From Chloroflexota bacterium (GTDB lineage: Bacteria > Chloroflexota > Dehalococcoidia > SpSt-223): a stretch of DNA of 36,330 bases. Both the position numbers and the translations under genes were made by a program. Position 1 is the first letter of the stretch. Each line of letters begins with the position of its first letter. Positions 9,036-17,290 of this stretch are shown piece by piece. The notes below the pieces were generated by a model that was given only the letters and a program-made list of their open reading frames with translations, was not told where the DNA came from and made no database searches. The stretch covers positions 1 to 36,330 of the forward strand of contig JAILZB010000009.1 of NCBI GenBank assembly GCA_023512725.1. The letters are read 5' to 3'.

Positions 9036-9188
9036 ATGCACCCCGTACGACCACACTCCACCCGTCGTCGCGGGGGAAGAAAAGACCAGCGCCTGACCCC
9101 ACGCTCCGGCAGGACCGCATCCTGGCAGCGTCTCAAGCAGCAGCTCGCACAGGCTGCCGCCAGTTGGTTCCTCCCGGAGGCCCGCTGA
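9036..9188 (+). CDS. Possible small basic protein (50 aa)
   Basis: ATG at 9036 is preceded by AGGAG (9027-9031) at a four-base spacing. The 50 codons encode a strongly basic N-terminal half, rich in Arg, Lys, His and Ser, and a helical Gln/Ala-rich tail ending WFLPEAR. It lies 47 bases after the DUF2723 gene, so it could be the last gene of that unit. There is no recognised family, and random ORFs this long are common at this GC content. The ribosome site is the only positive evidence. Confidence 0.3.
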   Translation: MHPVRPHSTRRRGGRKDQRLTPRSGRTASWQRLKQQLAQAAASWFLPEAR

Positions 9189-9408
9189 ACCGTCCTGGCC
9201 CACTTCCCGGCTACTCGCCGCTGCCCGCTAGGCCCGGCCCTCGCTCGCTGGAAGCAACGCCAGGCGAAACGAACAGGGGGGAGCCGCCAAACGCGTGCAG
9301 ATCATCCAGCGCCGGGAGCTCGTGGTGCCGGTGCTCCCGGGGTAGCATCGTCTTCCCTGCTCGCCCAGCGCCAGAGCGCGAAGAGCGGTTGCGGACCATC
9401 CCTCGGGC

Positions 9409-9436
9409 TTGACACGCCCGGGAGTGCCCATACACT
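9409..9436 (+). promoter_or_regulatory. Sigma-70 promoter, TTGACA-16-TACACT
   Basis: A perfect -35 TTGACA (9409-9414) is followed after 16 bp by TACACT (9431-9436). The expected transcription start is near 9443. The first ribosome site and ATG downstream belong to the small ORF at 9478. The solute-binding protein gene begins about 250 bases further on, so this promoter would give it a long leader unless a nearer promoter is used. Confidence 0.5.
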
Positions 9437-9477
9437 CTTCATGTCAGTACTGGCATATGCGCGACACGGAGAAGCCG

Positions 9478-9603
9478 ATGCTCACCTTCCTTCCTCCTGC
9501 ACTTGAGTTGGTATTGCTCAAGCGCGAACACGACCAGCGGCTGGGTTTGCCGCCTTGCCGGCCGGGGCGTGCACCGGGAATGGGGCGGCACCAGCTGCGC
9601 TAG
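9478..9603 (+). CDS. Possible small protein (41 aa) behind a consensus-like promoter
   Basis: ATG at 9478 follows GGAGAA (9468-9473) with four bases between, about 35 bases after the predicted transcription start of the TTGACA/TACACT promoter. The 41-residue product begins MLTFLPPALELVLLKREH, which could form an amphipathic helix, and has a Pro/Gly/Arg-rich tail ending at TAG 9601-9603. I do not recognise a family. It could be a real small protein, a leader peptide for the gene at 9695, or chance. Confidence 0.35.
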   Translation: MLTFLPPALELVLLKREHDQRLGLPPCRPGRAPGMGRHQLR

Positions 9604-9658
9604 CGGGCGGCCGAGGCAGGCGGCGGCCCTGCTGTTCTTCCTCGAAAGCTGCTGGGTA

Positions 9659-9664
9659 TACAAT
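9659..9664 (+). promoter_or_regulatory. Candidate -10 element of the solute-binding protein gene
   Basis: TACAAT within TATACAAT lies 30 bases before the ATG at 9695. It would give a short leader carrying the GGAGGGA ribosome site at 9684-9690. The -35 region (TTCTTC at an 18-bp spacing) is poor. Confidence 0.3.
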
Positions 9665-9694
9665 ACGCACGTTAGCATTCTCTGGAGGGAGAAG

Positions 9695-11296
9695 ATGCAC
9701 CAGCCGTCGGCCCCGGATCCCACCGCTCGTTCTCGCTTTTCCTGGCAGCTTGGTGCCGTGCTCGCATTGCTAGTGGCCTGTGCGCCAGAGGGTGCGGTGC
9801 CAGCAGCGCGGAACCCAGCCGGCGAGATCCCTGCCGAGGTGCCGGTTCTCCGGGTGGGCGCACAAGGTATTGCTGCTGACCTGGTCCCGCGCGATACGGC
9901 TATCCCCTGGTACCAGTTCTGGCCGATGTACGACAGTCTCACTCAGTTGGGGAAGGACTACCGGGTCGAGCCCTCGCTCGCCGAACGCTGGGAACTTGCG
10001 CCGGATGGCCTGAGCTGGACCTTCACCCTGCGGCGGGATGTTCGCTGGCCGGACGGCAGCCCGCTTACCGCCCAGGACGTCAAATTCACGATCGAGAGCC
10101 TAATCGAGCAGAACACCTCGATCCGCGCGCGGATCCCCGCGGTGATAGGCGCTCGCCTGCTTGACGACGACCGCGTTGAGTTATCCACCTCGCGGGTCGA
10201 TGTGAGCGTGCCCAACAATGGCGCGGTGCTCTGGATCTTCCCCCGCCAGGCGATCGAGCGGATTGGCTGGGGTGCCTTCACTGCCCAGCCCTTTGGCTCG
10301 GGACCCTACGAGCTGGTCGAGTACCGCAGCGCCGACCTGCTGCGCTACCGCAAGAAGAGCACCCCCCATCCCTTCCGCTCGCCGGTAGCGAACGAGCTGG
10401 TGATCCGCGCTATTCCAGAGCCTGCCCAGCTGATCGCTGGGCTGCGGAGCGGCGAGCTAGACCTGGTGCCGGCAGCCAACTTCTCCGTCGAGCAGATTGG
10501 TCAGCTCAAGAATGCTGGCTTTCAGATCGAGGCGCCGCTGGCGAGCAGCGTCTACCTGGTGATGATGTACGGGGCTGCCCAGACCCGCCGGACGCCGCTC
10601 CGCGACCGTCGCGTGCGCTACGCCATCAACTACGCAGTCGACCGCTTCACCATGGCACGCCAGTTCTACGGCGCTTATGCCCAGCCGACTGGTCAGCAGG
10701 CTGTCCCGGGCAGCCTCTACTTCGACCCCGACGCGCTTCCCTGGCCGTTCGATCCCCAACGCGCCAAGCAACTCCTGGCCGAGGCGGGCTACCCGAACGG
10801 CTTTCGGCTGGAGATCGGGATCGTCTTCACCCCCTTACGCTCGCCGGCCGAGGTGATGCTCGCCGTCAAGCAGTACCTGGCCGACGTTGGGATCGATACC
10901 CCAGTCCTGCAGACGGAGGTGGGTGTCTGGACGGACTACGCCTTCGGCCGCAATAACACGCCCCAGCCAGACTTCCTCGCGACCTTCTCACTGGAGAGCG
11001 ATGGCTTCTACACCAACTGGCGGGCTGTTGCTGGTTGCGACCGCGGAGGAAGCATCGAGAAGGCCTGGACCTGTACCCCGGAGTGGGACCGTACCTTCGA
11101 TGCTGCGCTCAGCGAGCCAGACCCGACGCGGCGCAGCCAGGTGCTCCGCCAAGCCAATCGGGTCTTCCGAGAGGACGCACCGGTGCTGTTCCTCGTCAAT
11201 GGGCCGCAGTTCTTCGTTTCCAGCCCGAAGCTGCGTGGCCTCACTCTTCCCACGCCCCAGTTCTACAACCTGGACTCGGTCTACCTTGTGCGCTGA
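9695..11296 (+). CDS. ABC transporter family 5 solute-binding lipoprotein (peptide/nickel type)
   Basis: This is a 533-residue extracytoplasmic binding protein of the oligopeptide/dipeptide/nickel family (SBP family 5). ATG at 9695 follows GGAGGGA by four bases. The N-terminus is a lipoprotein signal with lipobox LVAC (Cys29). Family landmarks are LAERWELAPDGLSWTFTLR, DVRWPDGSPLTAQDVKFTIES, GSGPYELVEY, and RRVRYAINYAVDR with the FDPQRAKQLLAEAGYPNGF region after it. The C-terminus contains the typical RQANRVFREDAPVLFLVNGP stretch. It would deliver a peptide or similar solute to an ABC permease, but no permease or ATPase genes are adjacent. A decayed fragment of a similar protein lies at about 29.9-30.3 kb. 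The ligand is unknown. Confidence 0.92.
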   Translation: MHQPSAPDPTARSRFSWQLGAVLALLVACAPEGAVPAARNPAGEIPAEVPVLRVGAQGIAADLVPRDTAIPWYQFWPMYDSLTQLGKDYRVEPSLAERWELAPDGLSWTFTLRRDVRWPDGSPLTAQDVKFTIESLIEQNTSIRARIPAVIGARLLDDDRVELSTSRVDVSVPNNGAVLWIFPRQAIERIGWGAFTAQPFGSGPYELVEYRSADLLRYRKKSTPHPFRSPVANELVIRAIPEPAQLIAGLRSGELDLVPAANFSVEQIGQLKNAGFQIEAPLASSVYLVMMYGAAQTRRTPLRDRRVRYAINYAVDRFTMARQFYGAYAQPTGQQAVPGSLYFDPDALPWPFDPQRAKQLLAEAGYPNGFRLEIGIVFTPLRSPAEVMLAVKQYLADVGIDTPVLQTEVGVWTDYAFGRNNTPQPDFLATFSLESDGFYTNWRAVAGCDRGGSIEKAWTCTPEWDRTFDAALSEPDPTRRSQVLRQANRVFREDAPVLFLVNGPQFFVSSPKLRGLTLPTPQFYNLDSVYLVR

Positions 11297-11320
11297 GGCA
11301 CCGTTGGCTAGGGCGGTGCC
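11297..11320. terminator. Hairpin between converging genes, with the minus-strand stop codon in its loop
   Basis: GGCACCG (11297-11303) and CGGTGCC (11314-11320) form a perfect 7-bp stem with a 10-base loop. The stem starts directly after the stop of the solute-binding protein gene. The stop of the opposite glycosidase-like gene (11310-11308) lies in the loop. No U-tract is present. Confidence 0.5.
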
Positions 11321-13395
11321 GCCCGCCAGGTGATGGGGATAGCGAGGCGCTGGGTCCCATCGACCACCAGCCAGAGGTCAAAGGAAGAGATGGTACCGCT
11401 ACAGCGCCCCTCTGGCCAGCGGCAGCGGAGGAGCGGTGGTGGAGCTGTCGCCGCGGCCTCGCTTGCGTGCAAGCGCAAGGCGGGGAGGCTGCTGCTGAGA
11501 GCAAGTTGGGAGAGCAGGCTGCCCGCGTCGAGCGTGAGCGTGAGCGGTCGGGTAGGATAGCATGGGCGGTCACGGTCCTGGCAACTGAGGGCGAGCGCGC
11601 CGAGCGGGGCGATTGTGCCGCCATCAGCGACTGCCGCGCTCACACGCGTCCCCACGGGGAGCGCGCCCGCCGGGACCTCCAGGCGGAGCGCAGGCCCGCT
11701 TGGAGCACGATAAGCCCCTGGCAGCACGGGTGGAGGCGCGAGTTCCAGGGTGCCGCCCGCGCCGTCCAGCACGAGCTGGTGCTCGGGGGCAAGCTCCAGG
11801 AAGAGCGCCCGATGGGTGACCCGGAAGAACGCCCAGCCGTTCTCGACCCGCCAGGGGGTAAGCACGGTGCCGGTGTCGGTCGTGGCGCGGAGCAAGCGGC
11901 TCAGCGGCACACCCGCCTCGCGTTCGACCGGCTGCGGCACGAGCACCCCCGCGACCAGCTGGTAGCGGTAGGCGTGGGGCTCGTCATGGTAGCCAGAGTC
12001 CACCCAGAGGACGTGCTTCTCGCGGGCGCCAGTCCGGTCCTGGAAGACGAGCCACTGGAGCGTGTTACAGCGCCGCACTGGCCCCCCGCGGGAGGGGAGG
12101 CACGGGTCGCTGCCTCCGGGCGCAGCACCGGCAGCGAGCACGGTCGGCTCGCCGAGGTCGGCAAGAAAGCGTGTCCTCTCCAGCTCCGCGACGCTGAACT
12201 GGAAGGCACGGTACGCCGCGCTGAGCACGCCGCTCTGGATCAGTCCCCATTCTCCCACGGTGCTCGTCGGGTCGCTGCGGAGCATGAACCAGATGACCGC
12301 TACCAGCGGCATGGTGGGATGACGCGCTGCCTGCAGGCTCCAGGCGAGGGTTGGTGCCACCAGCAGGGCGACGTCATCGGCCGTGCGGTCGACGCAGGCG
12401 AGGTTGGCTGGGTCATGGCAGGGCCGCGTGCCTGCTCCGTAGGTCAGCCCCGTCTCACTCACGATGATCGGCTTGGCCAGGCCGAAGGCGGCCATCACCT
12501 GCCGAAAGCGCTCGATCTTGCCCAGGAAGCCTTTGGCAGTTGGCGTCTCGTGGGCCTGGCGATGGAAGAGGTACCAGTTGAACGAGGCGATATCGAACAG
12601 TGCCCCAGCGTTGCCGATCGCAGGGTCGATCACCTGGGCGAAGAACTGGCAGTTGAAGGTGAGGTAGGTGCTCTCATCCAGCGGGGTGCCCGTGCGGTCG
12701 TAGCAGGTATCGGCAGCGAGGGCGGCGAAGACGATCCTCGCGGCGGGGTCAGCTGCCTGCTTGGCATTCCCGGCACGTCGGAGCAGCTCGGCGTAGAGGC
12801 GTGGGCCCCAGAAGGGCGAGGCGCTCCCGTACGGGTCACGGGTGTTGCCGAGGCAGCCACCCCCAAGGGCATTCGGCGCTCCGTCGGGCGCAGTCAGGTC
12901 TTTGAGGTAGAAGTCCGCCTCGTTCAAGATCTGCCAGAACATGACCGCACCGCGGAGCGAGGGGTCGCCAGCCTGGCTGCCGTAGCGACGCATCGCGCTG
13001 GCAAGGAACTGCTCGAAGGCGGCCAGCCCGCGCTCGGTGAGGGGGCCACAGCGGGCTGCGCCTGGCGTGTAGCTTCCCGGGAAGGGCGCATTCGCGACGA
13101 CCACCAGCGGGACCAGCCCCGCCTCGCGGAGGGCGCGGAAACGGGCGTCGTAGCTCTCCCAGCGGTACTGGCCTGGCACACCTTCGACCTCGTCCCAGTT
13201 GAGGGCGGTACGCACGTAGCGAGCACCGAGCGCTTGCAACGCCCCCATCGCCGCGCTGCCAGGCTCGGGCGCGCGGTCCCACACGCCAAAGATGGTTTCC
13301 GGGGGCGGGGCAGCCCGGGCCACCGGTGCTGTGGGGATCCCGCTGAGGAGCAGGACCAACAGGGCGAGGCCGCACCCGCGCCAGCGCAATGCCAC
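11308..13395 (-). CDS. Secreted glycoside hydrolase-like (clan GH-A type) protein
   Basis: This is a 695-residue secreted protein. GTG at 13395 is chosen because GGAGG (13406-13402) sits six bases upstream and the product then begins with a clean signal peptide (hydrophobic LALLVLLLSG core, cleavage near ARA). Residues about 30-350 look like a (beta/alpha)8 barrel. WQILNEAD at about 153-160 holds the candidate acid/base Glu159, and IIVSETG at about 310-316 holds the candidate nucleophile Glu314. Both follow strand ends as in clan GH-A glycosidases. RYVRTALNWDEVEG near the N-terminus fits the first strands. The C-terminal half looks beta-rich with PGAYRAPSG-like spacers. It follows the metallopeptidase gene in the same direction. 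The substrate is unknown, and a non-catalytic relative cannot be excluded. Confidence 0.72.
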   Translation of the reverse strand: MALRWRGCGLALLVLLLSGIPTAPVARAAPPPETIFGVWDRAPEPGSAAMGALQALGARYVRTALNWDEVEGVPGQYRWESYDARFRALREAGLVPLVVVANAPFPGSYTPGAARCGPLTERGLAAFEQFLASAMRRYGSQAGDPSLRGAVMFWQILNEADFYLKDLTAPDGAPNALGGGCLGNTRDPYGSASPFWGPRLYAELLRRAGNAKQAADPAARIVFAALAADTCYDRTGTPLDESTYLTFNCQFFAQVIDPAIGNAGALFDIASFNWYLFHRQAHETPTAKGFLGKIERFRQVMAAFGLAKPIIVSETGLTYGAGTRPCHDPANLACVDRTADDVALLVAPTLAWSLQAARHPTMPLVAVIWFMLRSDPTSTVGEWGLIQSGVLSAAYRAFQFSVAELERTRFLADLGEPTVLAAGAAPGGSDPCLPSRGGPVRRCNTLQWLVFQDRTGAREKHVLWVDSGYHDEPHAYRYQLVAGVLVPQPVEREAGVPLSRLLRATTDTGTVLTPWRVENGWAFFRVTHRALFLELAPEHQLVLDGAGGTLELAPPPVLPGAYRAPSGPALRLEVPAGALPVGTRVSAAVADGGTIAPLGALALSCQDRDRPCYPTRPLTLTLDAGSLLSQLALSSSLPALRLHASEAAATAPPPLLRCRWPEGRCSGTISSFDLWLVVDGTQRLAIPITWRAAPP

Positions 13396-13425
13396 GCCTT
13401 CCTCCTCGCGCTTGACAGACCAACT

Positions 13426-13447
13426 GCCGCATGGTGCCGGCTGCGGC
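13426..13447 (-). terminator. Possible hairpin between metallopeptidase and glycosidase genes
   Basis: GCCGCA (13426-13431) and TGCGGC (13442-13447) pair perfectly over 6 bp with a 10-base loop. It lies in the 110-bp gap between the two minus-strand genes and could end the PNP-metallopeptidase transcript or attenuate read-through. No U-tract is present. Confidence 0.3.
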
Positions 13448-13505
13448 AACGGAAGGGTAGCCGATGGCCCCGCGAGCTGCCCAGCGTGTCCGCGGTTGCT
13501 GCTGG

Positions 13506-15383
13506 CTAGCGCCGCTCGGCTGGCTCGATGAGGAGGCGGAAGGCGCCTTCGCGACTGGTCTCAGCCGTCAGGCCGCTGACGATCAACACCGCGCGCTGGA
13601 CGTCCTGGCCGACCCCGCGGAGCGTGAGGCTGCCACGGTTCTGGGCATCCAGCACCAGATCCTCGACGGTGACCGTGGGGCCGAAGCGAACGAGCTGGAC
13701 CGCGAAGCGCTGGGGGAACCGGCCAGCCGTCCGCACGAACCCGACGGCGGTCCACCCTCGGTACTCCTCTGCATCGTCAGCCCAGCCGATCTCCGGGATG
13801 CGCAGGTTGTCGAGGGCGAGCCCTTCGAGGTTGATGGCGTCGTCCGTCACCACTTCGAAGCGCAGCAGGATGCGTTGCCCGGCGTAGGCGCTCAGGTCGA
13901 CCCGTTCTGGGACCCAGCTCGGCTGCGACCCTCCCGAGCTACCCGTCCACCCCGGGCCGAAGGCGCTATCGACCGCGCTGGTCGAGGTGGTTGCCGGCAG
14001 GACCTGCCAGCTCGTGCCGCCATCGACGGAGACCGCCACGTAGGCGAAGTCCCAGTTCCGCTCCAGGTCATGCCAGAGCGAGAACTCCAGGGTAGCGCGC
14101 TCCACCCCCCGCAGGTCGACCTCGCGCGTCAGCGTGGCATCCATCCCATCGCCCCGAGTGCTCCACCAGAACTGGTGCCCAGGACGCGGTTCGGCGCCGA
14201 GCAGGGCCACCGTGGGCTCCCCCTCGAAGCGAATGGTCGCATCGGCGGGCAGGTGCAGCTCATAGTACTGGGCCCCGAACTGCTGGACACTCCCACTCAC
14301 GCTGCCGAACTGGCTGATGGTCGTGCGTGGGGCGACCCGTGCGTTCAGGCCGTCGTGGCGGTAGCGTGGCTGGGTGGGGTCATTGAGCAGGTTCGCGACC
14401 GTCCAGTCCTTGAACACCGTCTCGAAGCTCGGCCCACCGTGGCGGGCCAGCCAGGCGGCAACTCCCGCCACCCCCTGGCGGGGCTCGCGGACGAGGTCCG
14501 GCAACGTATCACTCCCGAACCGCTGGGCCAAGTAGCGGAAGAACAGATAGGCAGCGCCGTAGTGTGGACCAGCGGCAGCAGGGCTCGCCGCCCAACCAGT
14601 GAGCGAGGTGTTCGGGTTCGCCAGAAAGGCATTCAGGAAGCTCGCTCCCGCCCCGCACCGTTCGGCTGCGAGCTCAGCCAGCCCTTCGTTGACCCAGGTC
14701 GCTTCGGTCGGGTCGTTCGCCCACTGCACCATGTGGAAGAACTCGTGCGCCAGCGTGCTCAGGAACTGGTTCGAACCCAGGCGGAGGGCGCCAGCATTCA
14801 GGTAGAACATCTTGCGCTGGTTGCTGAACGGGTTGACGGCGGTCGGATATTCGTCGGCGCTGCTGTAGTAGCCCGCGACACCGGGGAAGTTGCCCACGAG
14901 CACCGCGAGACGGGCGGTCGCATCCTCCCCGGCTGGCAGCTCGCTGCCGAACTGCTGACGCACACAGGGGAGGACCGCCGTCTCGAACGCCTCCGCCGAG
15001 CGCCGCAGGTCGTCTTCCGCGGGTTGCAGGCCGCGCTGCACGTAGAGCGCCAGCCGCGGCGTGGCGGCACGCAGCACCGCCTCCACCTGGTAGTGGCTAC
15101 CCGTGCTCACCTCCGTCACCCAGAAGGTCCGCACGTCACCGAGCTGCTCGGGAAGGACTTCCAGCTGGCGGGGGACCGGCCTCCCACCTGTCCGGAGCCG
15201 CTCGGCCAAGGCGTAGAGGTCGCGCGGCGGAGGCTCGGGCAGTGCACGCGTGATCGGCACGTCCTCGCGGACGACTACTGCCGTTGGCGCTGATGGTGCT
15301 CCAGCAAGCCAACTGGCGCTGACCACTGCCCCCGTCGCACTGGCGAGCAGGAGGGCCAACAGCCCGAGCAGGAGGCGCTTCAC
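13506..15383 (-). CDS. Secreted metallopeptidase, immune inhibitor A-like (HEXXH)
   Basis: This is a 625-residue secreted zinc peptidase. GTG at 15383 overlaps the TGA of the phosphorylase gene (GTGA) and follows AGGAG by four bases. A hydrophobic signal segment (KRLLLGLLALLLAS) begins at residue 2. The zinc motif HEFFH has His213, Glu214 and His217. VNEGLAELAAE follows about 15 residues later, with Glu233 or Glu237 as the third-ligand candidate, so this is a gluzincin-like active site. The C-terminal half resembles the tail of immune inhibitor A (M6) peptidases: a MAM-like sandwich with ATLEFSLWHDLE, YVAVSVDGGTSW, VDLSAYAGQRILLRFEV and LDNLRIPE. It probably degrades extracellular protein. 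Coupling to a nucleoside phosphorylase gene is odd. Confidence 0.83.
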   Translation of the reverse strand: MKRLLLGLLALLLASATGAVVSASWLAGAPSAPTAVVVREDVPITRALPEPPPRDLYALAERLRTGGRPVPRQLEVLPEQLGDVRTFWVTEVSTGSHYQVEAVLRAATPRLALYVQRGLQPAEDDLRRSAEAFETAVLPCVRQQFGSELPAGEDATARLAVLVGNFPGVAGYYSSADEYPTAVNPFSNQRKMFYLNAGALRLGSNQFLSTLAHEFFHMVQWANDPTEATWVNEGLAELAAERCGAGASFLNAFLANPNTSLTGWAASPAAAGPHYGAAYLFFRYLAQRFGSDTLPDLVREPRQGVAGVAAWLARHGGPSFETVFKDWTVANLLNDPTQPRYRHDGLNARVAPRTTISQFGSVSGSVQQFGAQYYELHLPADATIRFEGEPTVALLGAEPRPGHQFWWSTRGDGMDATLTREVDLRGVERATLEFSLWHDLERNWDFAYVAVSVDGGTSWQVLPATTSTSAVDSAFGPGWTGSSGGSQPSWVPERVDLSAYAGQRILLRFEVVTDDAINLEGLALDNLRIPEIGWADDAEEYRGWTAVGFVRTAGRFPQRFAVQLVRFGPTVTVEDLVLDAQNRGSLTLRGVGQDVQRAVLIVSGLTAETSREGAFRLLIEPAERR

Positions 15384-16201
15384 GCTGCTCCTGCCCGCTG
15401 AACCAGACTCCCGAGCGCAACGGCCAGGCGAGGGAGGGCTGCCTGGCAAGCCGCGAGCACCTCCTGGTGGGAGAGCTGGTTCCCGTCGCCGCAGCGGTTC
15501 GTTACCAGCGAAAGCGCGCAGATGCGGAGCCCCTGCTGCCGCGCCACGATCACCTCCGGTACCGTGCTCATCCCGACGACATCGGCGCCGATCCGGCGCA
15601 GGAAGTGGCACTCAGCCGGCGTCTCGTAGGAAGGCCCGACGACCATGGCGTAAACGCCCTCGCGGGCGCGGAGGCCAGCTGCTCGGCAGGCCTCTTGGGC
15701 GGCCGCCCGCAGCGCACCATCGTAGGCGTCGTGGAGGGCGAGGAAGCGCTCGCCCAGCGTGCCGACCAGCGGGTTCGCCCCCGCGAAGCCTGGCAGGTTG
15801 AGGTGGTCGCGCAGGACGACGACATCGCCTGCCTGCAGGTCCTCGGCGAGGGCACCCGCCGCGTTCGTGAGCACAACGGTGGTCACGCCCGCCTGGGCGA
15901 GAACCCGCATGGGAAAGGCCACCTCGCGTGCAGAATAGCCCTCGTAGAGATGGGCCCGGCCAGCCAGCACGAGCACCGGGCTCCCAGCGAGCCGGCCGAT
16001 CACCAGCTGCCCCGCATGGCCAGCGACCGTCGGCCGGGGGAATCCCGGGAGGGCAGCATACGAGCAGGACACCGCCTCCTTCAGGGTTGCGACCAGCGGG
16101 CTGAAACCGGAGCCCAGCTGGAGCGCGACCCGCGGGACGGGGTGTCCGAGCGCTGCAATCGCGTGCGCCGCCGCTTGCGCGGGATCGTCCGGGGGTGTCA
16201 C
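15380..16201 (-). CDS. punA: Purine nucleoside phosphorylase (trimeric, PunA type)
   Basis: This 273-residue enzyme splits purine (deoxy)nucleosides with phosphate into base and sugar 1-phosphate for purine salvage in the cytoplasm. Recognisable elements are LGSGFSPL (phosphate-binding loop, about residues 28-35), GRAHLYEGYS, TNAAGAL, GPSYETPAE, VGMSTVPEVIVARQ and SLVTNRCGD. The last is close to the usual SLVTN-xxG purine-site segment but carries Arg-Cys where many homologues have small residues. GTG at 16201 is supported by AAGGAG five bases upstream. TAGAAT (16218-16213) is a possible -10 very near the start, which would give a leader of only a few bases. It is divergent from the methyltransferase and coupled by a 4-bp overlap to the metallopeptidase. 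5'-methylthioadenosine phosphorylase is an alternative; the motifs favour PNP. Confidence 0.88.
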   Translation of the reverse strand: MTPPDDPAQAAAHAIAALGHPVPRVALQLGSGFSPLVATLKEAVSCSYAALPGFPRPTVAGHAGQLVIGRLAGSPVLVLAGRAHLYEGYSAREVAFPMRVLAQAGVTTVVLTNAAGALAEDLQAGDVVVLRDHLNLPGFAGANPLVGTLGERFLALHDAYDGALRAAAQEACRAAGLRAREGVYAMVVGPSYETPAECHFLRRIGADVVGMSTVPEVIVARQQGLRICALSLVTNRCGDGNQLSHQEVLAACQAALPRLAVALGSLVQRAGAA

Positions 16202-16285
16202 CGTACTCCTTCATTCTAGGGATGCAGCTGGTGCCCCGCCAGCCACCGAAGGGTGCACCCCTTCTCGGTTGCAGTCGCTCTCCCT

Positions 16286-16294
16286 TGCTACAAT
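16286..16294 (+). promoter_or_regulatory. Extended -10 promoter for the methyltransferase
   Basis: TG-C-TACAAT (16286-16294) lies 37 bases before the ATG at 16332, giving a leader of about 30 bases that carries the GGAGAGGAGG ribosome site. The -35 region is poor (TTGCAG is present but only 14 bp away), which fits reliance on the extended -10. Confidence 0.45.
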
Positions 16295-16331
16295 AGACTG
16301 AAGGTAAGACGCTGGAGAGGAGGCGAGAACG

Positions 16332-17234
16332 ATGGTGCTCGCACTGGCCCCCCACGAGCCACAACCCGTCCCGATCACGCGCGAGAACATCTTCGATACC
16401 CCGATGACCCCCTTCGAGGAGTGGTTGTTCTCGCTGGCGCGTCAAAACCCTGCCCGCTTCCGTCAGCTCGTGACCGAGTGGGTCGACATGTGCCCGGCGT
16501 TCGACGGCCCGGAAGATGGCGCTGACGTGGTGCCCCCAGGGTGCCTGACGCCAATCCCGATCCCGGAGTACTGGAAGATCCCCGTCCACCTCGAGCCGGG
16601 TGGATTTGGCAACCCCAAAGTCGTGCGCTTGAGCCAGGTCTCCAAGGCCCAGTGGACCTTCACCCGCGAGGAGAACGTCCGCGAGTGGCTCAGCCGCCTC
16701 TACGGGGATGCACCCCCGCGCCGCTTCCTCGATATCGGCACCGGCACCGGAACGACCGCTATCGTCTGCGCCGAGCTGTTCCCCGAGACGGAAGTGATCG
16801 GGATCGATCTCTCGGCCCCCTACATCCGCTTTGCGCGCGAATGGGCGAAGCGGCGAGGGCTGACGAACGTGCAGTTCTACCAGCAGAACGCTCAGCAGAC
16901 CGTCTTCCCCGACGCCAGCTTCGACGCCGTGCACTTCACCTACGTGCTCCACGAGATGCCGGTGGAAGACGCCCGGAAGATCTTGCGTGAGCTGTACCGG
17001 CTCACTACCCCAGGCGGCCGGCTGTCGATGTTCGACGGCCTCTACCCAGATACCGAAGAAGAGCGCCAGCGGAAGGCGCAGTTCAGTAAGATCACCGGCA
17101 TCGAGCCGTACCTCGGCGAGTACATGAAGCTGAACGTCGAGAAGGCGATCGCCGAGACCGGCTTCACCGAGGTGACTCGCCACTTCGCCGTTCCGGACGG
17201 AATGGTCGTCTCGGCCCGCAAGCCCGCAGCCTGA
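16332..17234 (+). CDS. Class I SAM-dependent methyltransferase
   Basis: This is a 300-residue cytoplasmic methyltransferase. Residues about 1-125 form an N-terminal extension with an FDTPMTPFEEWLFSLAR helix that may cap the active site. The Rossmann core follows. Motif I is FLDIGTGTGTTAI (about 132-144). An acidic residue follows the second strand in VIGIDLS. NAQQTVFPDASFDAV is motif II/III, then HEMPVEDARKILREL and LTTPGGRLSMFDG. These place it with methyltransferase domains 11/25, typical of small-molecule, quinone or lipid methylation. The start is backed by GAGGAGG upstream. It stands alone between a divergent phosphorylase and the C39-like gene. The substrate cannot be told from the sequence. 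Confidence 0.88.
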   Translation: MVLALAPHEPQPVPITRENIFDTPMTPFEEWLFSLARQNPARFRQLVTEWVDMCPAFDGPEDGADVVPPGCLTPIPIPEYWKIPVHLEPGGFGNPKVVRLSQVSKAQWTFTREENVREWLSRLYGDAPPRRFLDIGTGTGTTAIVCAELFPETEVIGIDLSAPYIRFAREWAKRRGLTNVQFYQQNAQQTVFPDASFDAVHFTYVLHEMPVEDARKILRELYRLTTPGGRLSMFDGLYPDTEEERQRKAQFSKITGIEPYLGEYMKLNVEKAIAETGFTEVTRHFAVPDGMVVSARKPAA

Positions 17235-17254
17235 GAAAATTCCCCCCGATCTCG

Positions 17255-17283
17255 CTGAAGCAGGCAGCCAGCCTTGCTACACT
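17255..17283 (+). promoter_or_regulatory. Promoter with extended -10 placed directly before a GTG start (leaderless candidate)
   Basis: CTGAAG (17255-17260), 17 bp, then TG-C-TACACT (-10 at 17278-17283). Seven bases separate the -10 from GTG 17291, so the transcript would begin at or beside the start codon. No Shine-Dalgarno sequence is present. Confidence 0.45.
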
Positions 17284-17290
17284 GACTGGC

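Larger units (their letters stand above)
8989..9694. other. 700-bp region without a recognisable large gene
   Basis: This is the longest stretch without a confident gene. It contains two short ORFs with ribosome sites (9036 and 9478), a near-consensus sigma-70 promoter (9409-9436) and a second -10-like site (9659-9664) before the solute-binding protein. I see nothing recognisable in 9189-9408. No tRNA, riboswitch or repeat was identified. Confidence 0.5.

Noticed and set aside
13411-13416. Perfect TTGACA on the plus strand
   Set aside because: It lies just inside the region upstream of a minus-strand gene. No -10 is at a proper distance and no plus-strand gene follows.
11035-13509. Long open frame on the plus strand opposite the glycosidase-like gene
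   Set aside because: It is the reverse-complement shadow of a clear signal-peptide protein with ordered active-site motifs. The translated text is Arg/Gly/Ala-rich, without family motifs.
15612-17183. 523-codon minus-strand frame across the methyltransferase
   Set aside because: It is antisense to a methyltransferase with intact motif I and overlaps the phosphorylase in another frame.
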